Assembly: GCA_963974345.1 (NCBI GenBank)
Contig: CAXBBW010000015.1
Location: 51,288 to 115,287 of the forward strand
DNA: 64,000 nt
Direction: 5' to 3'
From: RHLJ01 sp963974345
GTDB lineage: Bacteria > Bacteroidota > Rhodothermia > Balneolales > Balneolaceae
Position 1 is the stretch's first letter. Every line of letters begins with the position of its first letter. The position numbers and the translations under genes were made by a program. Of the stretch, positions 55,001 to 62,658 are shown in pieces. The notes beneath the pieces were generated by a model. The model worked only from the letters and a program-made list of their open reading frames with translations. It searched no databases and was not told where the DNA came from.

Positions 55001-55487
55001 ATTTTTTTACAAACCCATATTTTTGACTGCTATTCCAACTGTAAGTAAACGAGAGTTCCAGATCATGATTAACTTCTTCAAAAATGAGCTGATTTCCAGG
55101 AATGCTTTTATAGATATTTCGCTCAATGTTATAAACACCTTCAAACCGTTCTGTAAAGGGTTCCCATAAAAAAGTTTTTTCCGATTTAGTTACTGAAAGT
55201 ATCGTTTTACTACCAGTAAGATCTCCGCTATCATGGATTTTATCATCGGTATAATATGGAAATAACGAGTTTTCAGGATTTTTGCGACCTGCAGATAATC
55301 CACCTTTTGTAGAAATATATAACCAGTGATCAGAATCGCTTACCACACTGATAAAAAAGGGAGTCATTTGATCGTAATTACTGATTTTGTAATACTCTAC
55401 ACCATCTAAAGTTATAAATGAACCATCGATCTTTTTATCTGGTATTTGAAAAGTAGTAGAGCCTAGATTTATCCTGTTATTGGACAT
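52029..55487 (-). CDS. Very large GH94-clan phosphorylase, GH149/GH161-like (beta-1,3-glucan)
   Basis: 1152 residues, no signal peptide. N-terminal beta-sandwich (about 1-330), then an (alpha/alpha)6 barrel with GNWRDIFQNWEALALSYP, TADGYNPYRITRDGIDWE, DPWSYIGYWGDHQIIYLLKLL and TQRPEWNDANNALVGNG, whose Asp654 should be the general acid. Length and these blocks resemble beta-1,3-glucan phosphorylases of GH149/GH161 more than cellobiose phosphorylases (about 800 residues). It would split laminari-oligosaccharides with phosphate to glucose-1-phosphate in the cytosol. Follows the GH17 lipoprotein gene by 44 bases. Confidence 0.8.
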   Translation of the reverse strand: MSNNRINLGSTTFQIPDKKIDGSFITLDGVEYYKISNYDQMTPFFISVVSDSDHWLYISTKGGLSAGRKNPENSLFPYYTDDKIHDSGDLTGSKTILSVTKSEKTFLWEPFTERFEGVYNIERNIYKSIPGNQLIFEEVNHDLELSFTYSWNSSQKYGFVKKSKLNNLGDADADIRIVDGLQNILPYGINRRMQNEYSTLLDAYKKNELQEDSGLGLYLLSAIPVDKAEPSESLKATTIWSTGIEVKNFLLSSDQLTNFRKGLPLKPEVDVRARRGAYLIESTFKLPSKKQKAWYFVAEINQGPSNVVELNEWIKNDSNKISKLEEDIKIGTERLTHIVANADGLQKSGDKMLDTRHFANVMFNVMRGGIFDNNYQVQIKDLKAFIKGFNKQIASKYSDLLDNLSSEINYSELLDIVKKQSDVQLQRVVLEYLPLTFSRRHGDPSRPWNQFSIELKEDNGDKKLYYAGNWRDIFQNWEALALSYPNFLEGIISKFVNASTADGYNPYRITRDGIDWEVIEEDDPWSYIGYWGDHQIIYLLKLLELSKAHHPEALGKMLTQKSFAYANVPYRIKGYDDLIKNPKDTVDFDHELEAVTENRVSNVGADGKLIWDKNNDVYLVNLTEKLLVTLLAKLSNFIPEGGIWLNTQRPEWNDANNALVGNGVSMVTLYYIRRYVTFCQELFSSIDASEVSISSEVFELFESVSSTFEKYESKLTGSISDDVRRQIMDDLGKAGEKYRNQIYQGFSEKQNTVSVDQLGSFFDTVLKHTDHTIKANKRSDNLYHSYNLMSVQSNGDVAIRYLYEMLEGQVAALSSGKLTTAETIEVLKALRSSELYREDQHSYILYPNRQLPRFFDKNTISKIDVESSKLLSLMAERGDSRLIEKDVIGNYHFNGSFNNVKDVISALESLDETDYTALVAQERDHILNVFEAVFDHQSFTGRSGTFFGYEGLGSIYWHMVSKLILAVEENCWDAINGDASSDEVKEIIEHYYDLREGLGTHKTPENYGAFPSDPYSHTPGNGGAKQPGMTGQVKEDILSRFGELGVFVESGHIHFKTGLLKKSDFLTKDDSFFFVDKAGNEQTLPLAKGTLGFTYCQVPFVYHLSEKKSITVTLNNGDVINVDELALSSELSSKILNRTGEIERIEVHLSAI

Positions 55488-55531
55488 AAGTAAATTAACT
55501 TGTTAAAAATTTTGTAGAGAGGAAGTACTAA

Positions 55532-56788
55532 TTAATTATTTCCTAAGGGAGGAGTGAAGACATCTTTAAACATTGCATCTTCATTGCCATTGTAAGTTTT
55601 AGAAATAGTTTTTCCATTCCTTGTTAGTCCTTCAAAAATACCTTGGTCAACTAAATCCCACAGTACATATTTCGCTTCCCCGTTTAGGTTTAATAACCCA
55701 AAATGATTTTCAGAACCCAATGGATTCAACTGGTCTTTCCATTGTTCATCAAAAGCTTCGAAATAGAATAATGATATTCCTTCAGAATTTGTCCATTCTC
55801 GCATTTGATCATAAAAAAGCTTTTGCTTGTATTCATCAGCTGCTTTCGAACCTTCATCGCCATATAAAGAATTGGTTAAAGAAGCCCAGCCTGTTTCTCC
55901 AATATGAATTGGTTTATCAACCCCTAATGACTTCATATAATCCTTCACAGATTGATATTGAGAAATAGCATATTCTTTTGCTCGAATCATAGCTAAATCT
56001 ACTTGTTCCATATTTTTTAGACTTTCTTCATCTTCGGGTACTACCCAATAGTCTGAGTTGTAATGACTATCATGGAAAGGGTAAGTATGAATTGAAACGT
56101 AATCTACAGCATTATATAATGCGGTTAGTTCTTTGGTGTGATAATTGGCTTCACCACCGCCCCAAGAAGCAAAATTGTCTGAACTTGTAATCCAAACATT
56201 TGGGTTTAGAGAGCCTTCCTTCTTTAAATCTTGGAGATAATTTACCCATTTTAGGATAATATCGGGAGTAACAAAATAACTTGTTGCCCATTGCACCATA
56301 GCTTCATTTCCTACTGATATAATTTTTACAATATCAGGATATTCATTGGCTAAACGTACTGCAGCTTCAATTTCAACTGTATTATTTTCCAGGCTTTCTT
56401 CATTATGAATAACAGTTTGATCGGTCCATGCACCTTTTGCATCAATCCATGCGCCTAACATTACATACATTTCAAATTCTGAATTTTCTTCTTTGATAGA
56501 ACGAATAGCTTTTAATAGGTTCTCAGCGTGTGCAAACTGTTGAGTATTATACGTTCTTAGAACCTTAATATTCATAGCTTCTAGAATTCGTAAGTCTTCC
56601 ATCAAATCAGAAACAGAAGGAACACTTTCACGTGTATTTTCGCGGAATCCTCCAAAAGACATAGCCTGATAGTTTGGATTACCTAAAATATCTATAGCAC
56701 TCAAATCTTTATTTTGTTCATTTGATTCTCCACAAGAAATAACTGAGAGAATGAAGACAGCCGTTATTAATACAAAAAATTTATTCAT
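55532..56788 (-). CDS. GH17-family beta-1,3-glucanase-like lipoprotein
   Basis: 418 residues with lipobox SVISC. GH17 barrel marks: MEDLRILEAMNIKVLRTYNT, IISVGNEAMVQW (acid/base Glu), VDYVSIHTYPF, HIGETGWASLTN (nucleophile Glu) and FYFEAFDEQWK. Acts outside the inner membrane on beta-1,3-glucan, as hydrolase or transglycosylase. First gene of the minus-strand pair with the phosphorylase; divergent from two more GH17 genes across a 149-base promoter region. Confidence 0.9.
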   Translation of the reverse strand: MNKFFVLITAVFILSVISCGESNEQNKDLSAIDILGNPNYQAMSFGGFRENTRESVPSVSDLMEDLRILEAMNIKVLRTYNTQQFAHAENLLKAIRSIKEENSEFEMYVMLGAWIDAKGAWTDQTVIHNEESLENNTVEIEAAVRLANEYPDIVKIISVGNEAMVQWATSYFVTPDIILKWVNYLQDLKKEGSLNPNVWITSSDNFASWGGGEANYHTKELTALYNAVDYVSIHTYPFHDSHYNSDYWVVPEDEESLKNMEQVDLAMIRAKEYAISQYQSVKDYMKSLGVDKPIHIGETGWASLTNSLYGDEGSKAADEYKQKLFYDQMREWTNSEGISLFYFEAFDEQWKDQLNPLGSENHFGLLNLNGEAKYVLWDLVDQGIFEGLTRNGKTISKTYNGNEDAMFKDVFTPPLGNN

Positions 56789-56937
56789 AGGTGATAAGAT
56801 AAATATAGTTGATCAATTTATTGAGGAATATTGAAATAGTGGAAAATACAACCCGAACTAATTATGAGAATCGTAAAATAAATTAATGTATTTTGGTGAG
56901 GTTAAAAAAAGAGTACTATTAATTTATTAGTTGTTTT

Positions 56938-57822
56938 ATGTCGTATAAAAAGGAAAAAGTTTTTTCATTATTAGGGGAAGATTTCTCAAAAAAGTCAAAA
57001 GAAGATCTTCAAAAACTATTCAAAGAAGTGCTTGAAGATGGTATTCACGGAATAGGTTTCAGCCCATATGTTGAAGGACAAGAGCCTGGTGATCAAATTA
57101 CAGAAGATCAGATACGACGTAGAATGGAAATTATTAAGCCTTATACGAAATGGGTACGATCATTTTCTTGTACCGATGGAAATGAACTTATTCCTAAAAT
57201 TGCTCATGAAAACGGAATTAAAACCTTAGTAGGTGCATGGCTTGGAACTGATGAAGAAAAGAACGAAAAAGAAATTCAAGCGCTTATTAAAGCTGCTAAA
57301 GCAGGATATGTAGATATTGCAGCCGTTGGGAATGAAGTAATGTATAGAGAAGATTTGTCGGAAGAAGAGTTATTAAGTTTCATTGCCAGAGTTAAAAAAG
57401 AACTGCCAGATATTCCTGTAAGCTATGTAGATGCTTACTATGAATTCGAAAATCGTCCTGCAATTGTAGACGCTTGTGATGTAATATTGGCAAACTGTTA
57501 TCCATATTGGGAAGGATGCCATATCGATTATGCATTTGTATATATGAAGGATATGTATAATAGAGCGATTAAAGCCGCTAAAGGGAAACGAGTAATTATT
57601 TCTGAAGCAGGCTGGCCCAATAAAGGTGACACGTTTCATGGTGCTGTACCATCAGAAGAAAATGCAATAAAATATTTTGTAAATACCCAAGTTTGGTCAA
57701 AAAGCGATGATATTGAAGTTTTTTACTTTTCTTCGTTCGATGAATCGTGGAAAACAGGTACTGAAGGAGATGTAGGAGCTTATTGGGGACTTTGGGATAA
57801 AGATGAAAATCCAAAGTACTAA
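56938..57822 (+). CDS. GH17-family protein without signal peptide (first of tandem pair)
   Basis: 294 residues starting MSYKKEKVFSLLG, with no signal peptide or anchor, so cytosolic as read. IAAVGNEVMYRED (acid/base Glu), VDACDVILANCYPYW and VIISEAGWPNKGD (nucleophile Glu) define GH17. It ends abruptly after DKDENPKY, about seven residues shorter than its neighbour. Overlaps nothing; the second GH17 gene follows after 39 bases. A cytosolic GH17 beside a phosphorylase would process imported laminari-oligosaccharides (inference). Confidence 0.9.
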   Translation: MSYKKEKVFSLLGEDFSKKSKEDLQKLFKEVLEDGIHGIGFSPYVEGQEPGDQITEDQIRRRMEIIKPYTKWVRSFSCTDGNELIPKIAHENGIKTLVGAWLGTDEEKNEKEIQALIKAAKAGYVDIAAVGNEVMYREDLSEEELLSFIARVKKELPDIPVSYVDAYYEFENRPAIVDACDVILANCYPYWEGCHIDYAFVYMKDMYNRAIKAAKGKRVIISEAGWPNKGDTFHGAVPSEENAIKYFVNTQVWSKSDDIEVFYFSSFDESWKTGTEGDVGAYWGLWDKDENPKY

Positions 57823-57861
57823 TGCCCTAAATTCAGCTAACAAGTAAAAAAGTATTTTAAG

Positions 57862-58791
57862 ATGAGTAAAACTGATTTAGTAAAATTTGCACCAGGAAGA
57901 GCTATATGTTATTCAGGATTTCGAGAAGGACAAAGTCCAGATACTGGTGTTTTCCCAAGTTTCGAAGAGATAAAAGAAGATCTTCTACTTCTTCATAATC
58001 ATTGGCAATATCTTAGGTTATACGATTGTGATAAACATTCAGAGATCGTATTGGAAATTATTAGCGAAGAAAAGCTCAATTTTAAAGTTATGATGGGAGC
58101 TTATATTGCGGCAGAAGTGAGTAATCCTGAATGTCCGTGGGGTGGAGAATATTCGGAAGCAGAATTGGCAAAGAACAAAAAAGCCAATCTTAAAAGAATT
58201 GAGAAACTCATTCGATTAGCTAATGAATATCCAACTATTATTTGCTCGCTTTCTACTGGAAATGAAGCAACCGTTGACTGGACTGATCATCTTGTACCTG
58301 TTGAAAACGTCATCAACTATGTAAAGCTGGTTCAGAAGAATGCTAAACAACCCGTTACTTTTTGCGAAAATTATTTGCCTTGGTTATATAAAATTGAATC
58401 ACTTGTTGAAGTAGTAGACTTTATTTCAATTCATACATATCCAGTTTGGGAGTATAAGTCGATACATGAAGCAATGACTTACACGAAGCAAAATTACTAT
58501 GCCGTGGCCGACAAATATCCTCATAAAACAGTTGTAATTACTGAGGCGGGTTGGGCTACTAATTCCAATGGTCGAGGGATTGACCCAAGTAATGTGAATG
58601 AGAAATTTCAGAAGAAATACTACAATGACTTAGTTAGATGGAGTGATAAAGAAGGAATTATTACTTTTGTATTCGAAGCCTTTGATGAGCCTTGGAAAGG
58701 TTCTCCTGAGCCATTAGAGCCAGAAAAGCATTGGGGATTGTTTAAAGTGGACCGAAAGCCCAAACTTGTATTACAAGAAGTCTTTACATAA
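57862..58791 (+). CDS. GH17-family protein without signal peptide (second of tandem pair)
   Basis: 309 residues from MSKTDLVKFAPGRAICYSGF, no signal peptide. ICSLSTGNEATVDW (acid/base Glu), VDFISIHTYPVWEY, VVITEAGWATNSNGRG (nucleophile Glu) and FVFEAFDEPWKGS are clear GH17 motifs, and it is a paralog of both other GH17 genes here. Shared plus-strand transcript with the preceding gene; ended by the terminator at 58794. Confidence 0.9.
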   Translation: MSKTDLVKFAPGRAICYSGFREGQSPDTGVFPSFEEIKEDLLLLHNHWQYLRLYDCDKHSEIVLEIISEEKLNFKVMMGAYIAAEVSNPECPWGGEYSEAELAKNKKANLKRIEKLIRLANEYPTIICSLSTGNEATVDWTDHLVPVENVINYVKLVQKNAKQPVTFCENYLPWLYKIESLVEVVDFISIHTYPVWEYKSIHEAMTYTKQNYYAVADKYPHKTVVITEAGWATNSNGRGIDPSNVNEKFQKKYYNDLVRWSDKEGIITFVFEAFDEPWKGSPEPLEPEKHWGLFKVDRKPKLVLQEVFT

Positions 58792-58793
58792 AA

Positions 58794-58824
58794 AACCAAC
58801 TTTAACTTAGAACTAAAGTTGGTT
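58794..58824. terminator. Bidirectional intrinsic terminator
   Basis: AACCAACTTTA (58794-58804) and TAAAGTTGGTT (58814-58824) form a perfect 11-base stem with a 9-base loop, with an A run before and Ts after. It lies between the convergent GH17 and symporter genes, serving both. Confidence 0.9.
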
Positions 58825-58846
58825 TAATAAGAATTAAAAATTTGTG

Positions 58847-60289
58847 CTATTTAGATTCAGCAGTACTCGCTTTACGAGCTTCAAGTTGAGCACTTACTTC
58901 AGTTGCTTTTTCTTCAGTGAGATCGTAGGTATACATTACAGCCATAGCAATTAAAGTTCCTGTAATTGGGAGTCCAGAGAAAAATATTCTAAGTCCAGTC
59001 ATTGGGGCTCCAAATGTTGTTCCAGCATCAACATCAAATCCGACCAAAGTCATAATAGCACCAGTTGACAACCCAGCAATTGCAAATCCAAACTTCACCA
59101 TCCACCAGTAAATAGCTCCAAAAATACCTTCTCTTCGTTTCCCAGTTTGTAGCTCATCCAAGTCACAAACATCTGCAGTCATTGACATCATTAATGTAAA
59201 AAGACTTCCAATCCCAAAAGAGAAAAAAGGGAGTGCAAACAAGAACATATATGGCTTGCCAGGAATAAAGAAGAACCATAGGAAAATATAACCAATAATC
59301 GAAATGCCTTGGCAAACTAGGAAGGCGTTCTTTTTCCCAATCTTTCCAGAAATCCATGCAGTAATAGGAATTACAATAAAAGTGGTGCCTAAAGCTCCGA
59401 CACTACCAAATAGAGTCGGCCAAATTCCAGCACTCGCTGCGTCACCATTAAACAAGAAATAAACCACTATAAAAAAAGTAAAACTGGCTACAGTATTAAA
59501 AGAGTTGAAAATCAAAAAGGTTGAAATACAAAGTTTTCTAAAAGCTTTAATCTTAAATGAGGATACAAAGCCATCCCAAATTTCTTTTAAACTTCCTCCA
59601 ATATTTTTTACAGTTAACGGAGCAAAATCATCTCTATCAACTGTAGATTTTGTTTTTATGAAAATGGCAGGAACCATTGCTAGAATTGCACAAATCACGC
59701 CAACCCAAATAGCTAAAGTTCGAGTCGCGGTATCAGCATTTGGGAACCATTCAGGATCATACATAACCACCCAAAACCAAGGCGCTATAACCCAAGCCCA
59801 TTGTCCAATCCATTGAGCAACCGCCATGATATTGGTTCTTTCATGGAAATTATCACTCATTTCGTAACCCATAGCAACATAGGGTACACTAAATATGGTA
59901 AGACCTAAATAAAACACAAATGACCAAAGGAGGAAGTAAATAAAGTTATAGTCTACTCCACTTTCACGATAAAGCTGCCACATAATGCAAAACGAAAGCC
60001 CCATAATTACCGCACCAATAAACACGTACTGTCTTCTCCTTCCCCACGAAGAACGTGTGTTATCAGAAATAAACCCCATAATTGGATCGGTCACGGAATC
60101 AAAGACTCTGGGTAAGAAAAACAATACACCCCACATCCAGCCGGGAAATTGTAAATCTTGAACCAAAACAACCATAAATATCCCCATTGCAGCAGGAAAC
60201 ATTTGGTTGGATAACATCCCCAATCCGAAGGCTATTTTTTGTCCAAATGGGACGATATCTTTTTTTGCAATTTTGATCTCTTCAGCCAT
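58847..60289 (-). CDS. GPH-family (MFS) sugar:cation symporter
   Basis: 480 residues, twelve predicted membrane helices. N-terminal signature FGQKIAFGLGMLSNQMF, then FFLPRVFDSVTDPIMGFISDNTRSSWGRRRQYV, and MTADVCDLDELQTGKRREGIFGAIYWW in the second half, all typical of glycoside-pentoside-hexuronide symporters. In this cluster it most likely imports beta-1,3-gluco-oligosaccharides or glucose disaccharides; no SusC/SusD pair is present in the window. A palindrome AAAGCGCTTT lies 81 bases upstream of its start. Confidence 0.92.
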   Translation of the reverse strand: MAEEIKIAKKDIVPFGQKIAFGLGMLSNQMFPAAMGIFMVVLVQDLQFPGWMWGVLFFLPRVFDSVTDPIMGFISDNTRSSWGRRRQYVFIGAVIMGLSFCIMWQLYRESGVDYNFIYFLLWSFVFYLGLTIFSVPYVAMGYEMSDNFHERTNIMAVAQWIGQWAWVIAPWFWVVMYDPEWFPNADTATRTLAIWVGVICAILAMVPAIFIKTKSTVDRDDFAPLTVKNIGGSLKEIWDGFVSSFKIKAFRKLCISTFLIFNSFNTVASFTFFIVVYFLFNGDAASAGIWPTLFGSVGALGTTFIVIPITAWISGKIGKKNAFLVCQGISIIGYIFLWFFFIPGKPYMFLFALPFFSFGIGSLFTLMMSMTADVCDLDELQTGKRREGIFGAIYWWMVKFGFAIAGLSTGAIMTLVGFDVDAGTTFGAPMTGLRIFFSGLPITGTLIAMAVMYTYDLTEEKATEVSAQLEARKASTAESK

Positions 60290-60370
60290 TTATTAGTACC
60301 CTGAGTTAGTTAAATATTGTTTCCTAAATTGATTTGCTGATTTATGAATAGTCATCAAAGTGGAATTAAG

Positions 60371-60380
60371 AAAGCGCTTT
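60371..60380. promoter_or_regulatory. Palindromic operator candidate upstream of the symporter
   Basis: AAAGCGCTTT, followed by TATAA, in the gap between the symporter start (60289) and the threonine-synthase stop (60414). The centre AAGCGCTT is typical of LacI-family sites such as those of beta-glucoside regulators. A closely similar palindrome lies at 62179. Confidence 0.45.
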
Positions 60381-60413
60381 TATAAGAATAGTACAACTAC
60401 TTAAATAGCTCTT

Positions 60414-62117
60414 TTAGATAAGGGCTTTATTAGCGACAGCCAATCCCTTCACAAAGGCTTGAATTAAAGCTTCGATTGTATCAGGAGATGCCGCTTTTGT
60501 TGTGAAAACGAAATCTTCTTTCTCTAAAGTAAGAGTTACAATTACAAGAGAGTCTGTATCAGGACTTAAAATCTCCACCTCATGATTTTTAACCTCCAAT
60601 GGGATAAAAGCATCAGTTTCTGCTTTGATGGCTGTAAGTACCGCATCCATTGGCCCAACTCCTTGGTCAAGCGAGATGATTTCCTCATCATTTGGGAGCC
60701 TTAGTTTTACAGCTGCACTCACCAAACCATGCATACGCATAGTAAGTTTGTAATCGAGTACTTCAATAGGGAATTCTAACCCAGCCTCTTCTTGGTATAC
60801 GAGCGACTTTAACGCTTTAATTTCTTCTTCTTTTAATGTTTTTCCTTTTTTATTGATCCCACTTACATACTCATCATAAAGTCGGGCATGTTCATCATCC
60901 ATGTTTACATTACCCATGAACATTTCGCGAGATTGCCCCCAACTTTTACGCTGTAATTCTGGGAATCCGGATTCTAAATATTGTTGAACTCGTTCTAATT
61001 TTGGCGAAAGAACAGGAGAGGAGAGAGAGTACTTTGATACAATTTGTGAACTCTTTAATCCTGTTCCGGTTAACACAAACAAACATTTCTTTCCCTTAAA
61101 ATGATTGAGATTATTTTTGAAACACGCCAAAGGAATAGCACAAGCTGGCTCGGTGAAGAATCCTTCCTCAATGGTCATCTCTTTCATCGATTCAAGTAAC
61201 TCATTTTCAGTAGCGGTATATGCTAATCCATTTGTTGCTTGGATACCTTCATACACTTTATAAAAATCAAAAGGATCTCCAACAGCAACGGCATCGGCCA
61301 TAGTGTGAACTTGTTCTGCAATTACTTTTTCTTTTTTGAAGATACCTTCTACAACTGGTGAACTTTGTTCGGGCTGAACGGCAACAAATGATGGGATTTT
61401 CTCAATTTCACCAGCTGCTTTTAATTCTACGAATCCTTTATAAATGGCTGCGAAATTTGTCCCAGCACCTACGGGTACAAAAATATAATCGTAATCAATT
61501 TCTCCTTGTTCATGTAACTCATACGAGAATGATTTTTGACCTTCTTGACGAAATACATAATCACCAGCTAAATAATAGTTTCCGGATTTTGCGAACTCAC
61601 GGCATAAAATCTCACACTGTTTAAAATCACCCTTAATTTTGATAATAGTAGCATCATAAATTGTAGATTGAGCCAGCTTCACTTCGGGGGTTCTTTCAGG
61701 AACAAATACGAAACATGGAATCTTGAAATAACAAGCATAAGCTGCAACAGAGGCCGCCATATTGCCAGTTGAAGCTAGACAAATTGCATCGGCACCTAAC
61801 TCCAATGCTTTCAACACTTCAATATAACTTCCACGATCTTTGAAACAACCAGTAGGATTTTCAAATTCAAGCTTGGCGTATAATTCAGCTCCATATTTTT
61901 TAGATAATCGATCTAAATATCGAAGAGCGGTAAAATGATTTTTGAGTGGATCGGGTACAATATTCTTAAGTGGATATTGAATCTCTTTTCGAACTTCATG
62001 ATAATCTACAGTTAGTACACTCCCACAGTTTGTGCAATAAGTAGAGGTTTTACGTTCATCATTAATATGATGGCATGAAATACAACGAAGGGTATAGCCA
62101 GAATTTGAGCTTGTCAT
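60414..62117 (-). CDS. thrC: Threonine synthase fused to a LeuA-type allosteric domain
   Basis: 567 residues. An N-terminal zinc ribbon has Cys12, Cys15, Cys28 and Cys31. The PLP fold follows: NPTGCFKDRGS with Lys93 for the cofactor, ASTGNMAAS at 115-123, and PVGAGTN near 215-221 (the glycine-rich phosphate loop). The catalytic part ends near residue 370. Residues about 452-563 are a LeuA_dimer-like domain: YKLTMRMHGLVSAAVKLRL, then DQGVGPMDAVLTAIKAE, LEVKNHEVEIL and DTIEALIQAFVKGLAVAN; the linker before it (LKSLVYQEEAG) also resembles LeuA/CimA. In those enzymes this domain binds Leu or Ile. Converts O-phosphohomoserine to threonine; feedback by Ile or Leu is inferred. Unrelated function such as a deaminase is less likely given the zinc ribbon. 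Confidence 0.88.
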   Translation of the reverse strand: MTSSNSGYTLRCISCHHINDERKTSTYCTNCGSVLTVDYHEVRKEIQYPLKNIVPDPLKNHFTALRYLDRLSKKYGAELYAKLEFENPTGCFKDRGSYIEVLKALELGADAICLASTGNMAASVAAYACYFKIPCFVFVPERTPEVKLAQSTIYDATIIKIKGDFKQCEILCREFAKSGNYYLAGDYVFRQEGQKSFSYELHEQGEIDYDYIFVPVGAGTNFAAIYKGFVELKAAGEIEKIPSFVAVQPEQSSPVVEGIFKKEKVIAEQVHTMADAVAVGDPFDFYKVYEGIQATNGLAYTATENELLESMKEMTIEEGFFTEPACAIPLACFKNNLNHFKGKKCLFVLTGTGLKSSQIVSKYSLSSPVLSPKLERVQQYLESGFPELQRKSWGQSREMFMGNVNMDDEHARLYDEYVSGINKKGKTLKEEEIKALKSLVYQEEAGLEFPIEVLDYKLTMRMHGLVSAAVKLRLPNDEEIISLDQGVGPMDAVLTAIKAETDAFIPLEVKNHEVEILSPDTDSLVIVTLTLEKEDFVFTTKAASPDTIEALIQAFVKGLAVANKALI

Positions 62118-62178
62118 GTAGAAAATAGATAATAATTCATATCAAAGTTACGAAGAATTTTAACCGAATTGATAATAG

Positions 62179-62190
62179 AAAAGCGCTTTT
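62179..62190. promoter_or_regulatory. Palindromic operator candidate upstream of thrC
   Basis: AAAAGCGCTTTT, a perfect 12-base palindrome followed by ATTA, 61 bases upstream of the thrC start codon and on a similar spacing to the 60371 site relative to the symporter. Same core. The rest of the gap 62118-62365 contains a hairpin GTCTC/GAGAC near 62250 and an imperfect GCAAAGCCACAAAGATGCAA repeat. Confidence 0.45.
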
Positions 62191-62365
62191 ATTAAAAGAA
62201 GAGGCAAAGCCACAAAGATGCAAGGCACCTAGAGAACTTAATAGTGTCTCACTTTGGAGGGAGACCGAAATCTAACTAGATTGATTTCAGAGGGAGGACG
62301 GTGAAGATTCGGAAAAAAGATATAAAGCGTCTTTCTCTCGATCCTCACACTTTTATACTTATCTA

Positions 62366-62611
62366 CTAAAGTGGAAGCAAAATAATCTCTTCAAAATCCA
62401 TATCGAGTTCTTCAAGAATAGGACCCGCTATTTCTTCAATTTCGAAATCTTCGTAATCCTGAAGTCCTTCCAGTTTGATATAAAGTATTTCGTTATGATC
62501 GTCGATGAAGTGCTTAGCGTCGATAGACTCAAAACTTTCCATCAGAATTTTGATAAGATATTTCAGGTCTTCTTCAAAAGATTGGTACTCGTTTTCTTCG
62601 CTTGAGCTCAT
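62366..62611 (-). CDS. Small acidic protein, hypothetical
   Basis: 81 residues from the ATG at 62611 (MSSSEENEYQSFEED). A longer frame to 62707 exists but would run through the start of divergent anmK, so it is rejected. Strongly acidic, helical, with YLIKILMESFESIDAKHF and the tail LEELDMDFEEIILLPL. No family recognised; cytosolic. Divergent from anmK with 47 bases between the starts. Confidence 0.65.
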   Translation of the reverse strand: MSSSEENEYQSFEEDLKYLIKILMESFESIDAKHFIDDHNEILYIKLEGLQDYEDFEIEEIAGPILEELDMDFEEIILLPL

Positions 62612-62658
62612 GATAATTTTGGAATTGATTCGTGCCAAAAATACTCCGAGTTTAAACC

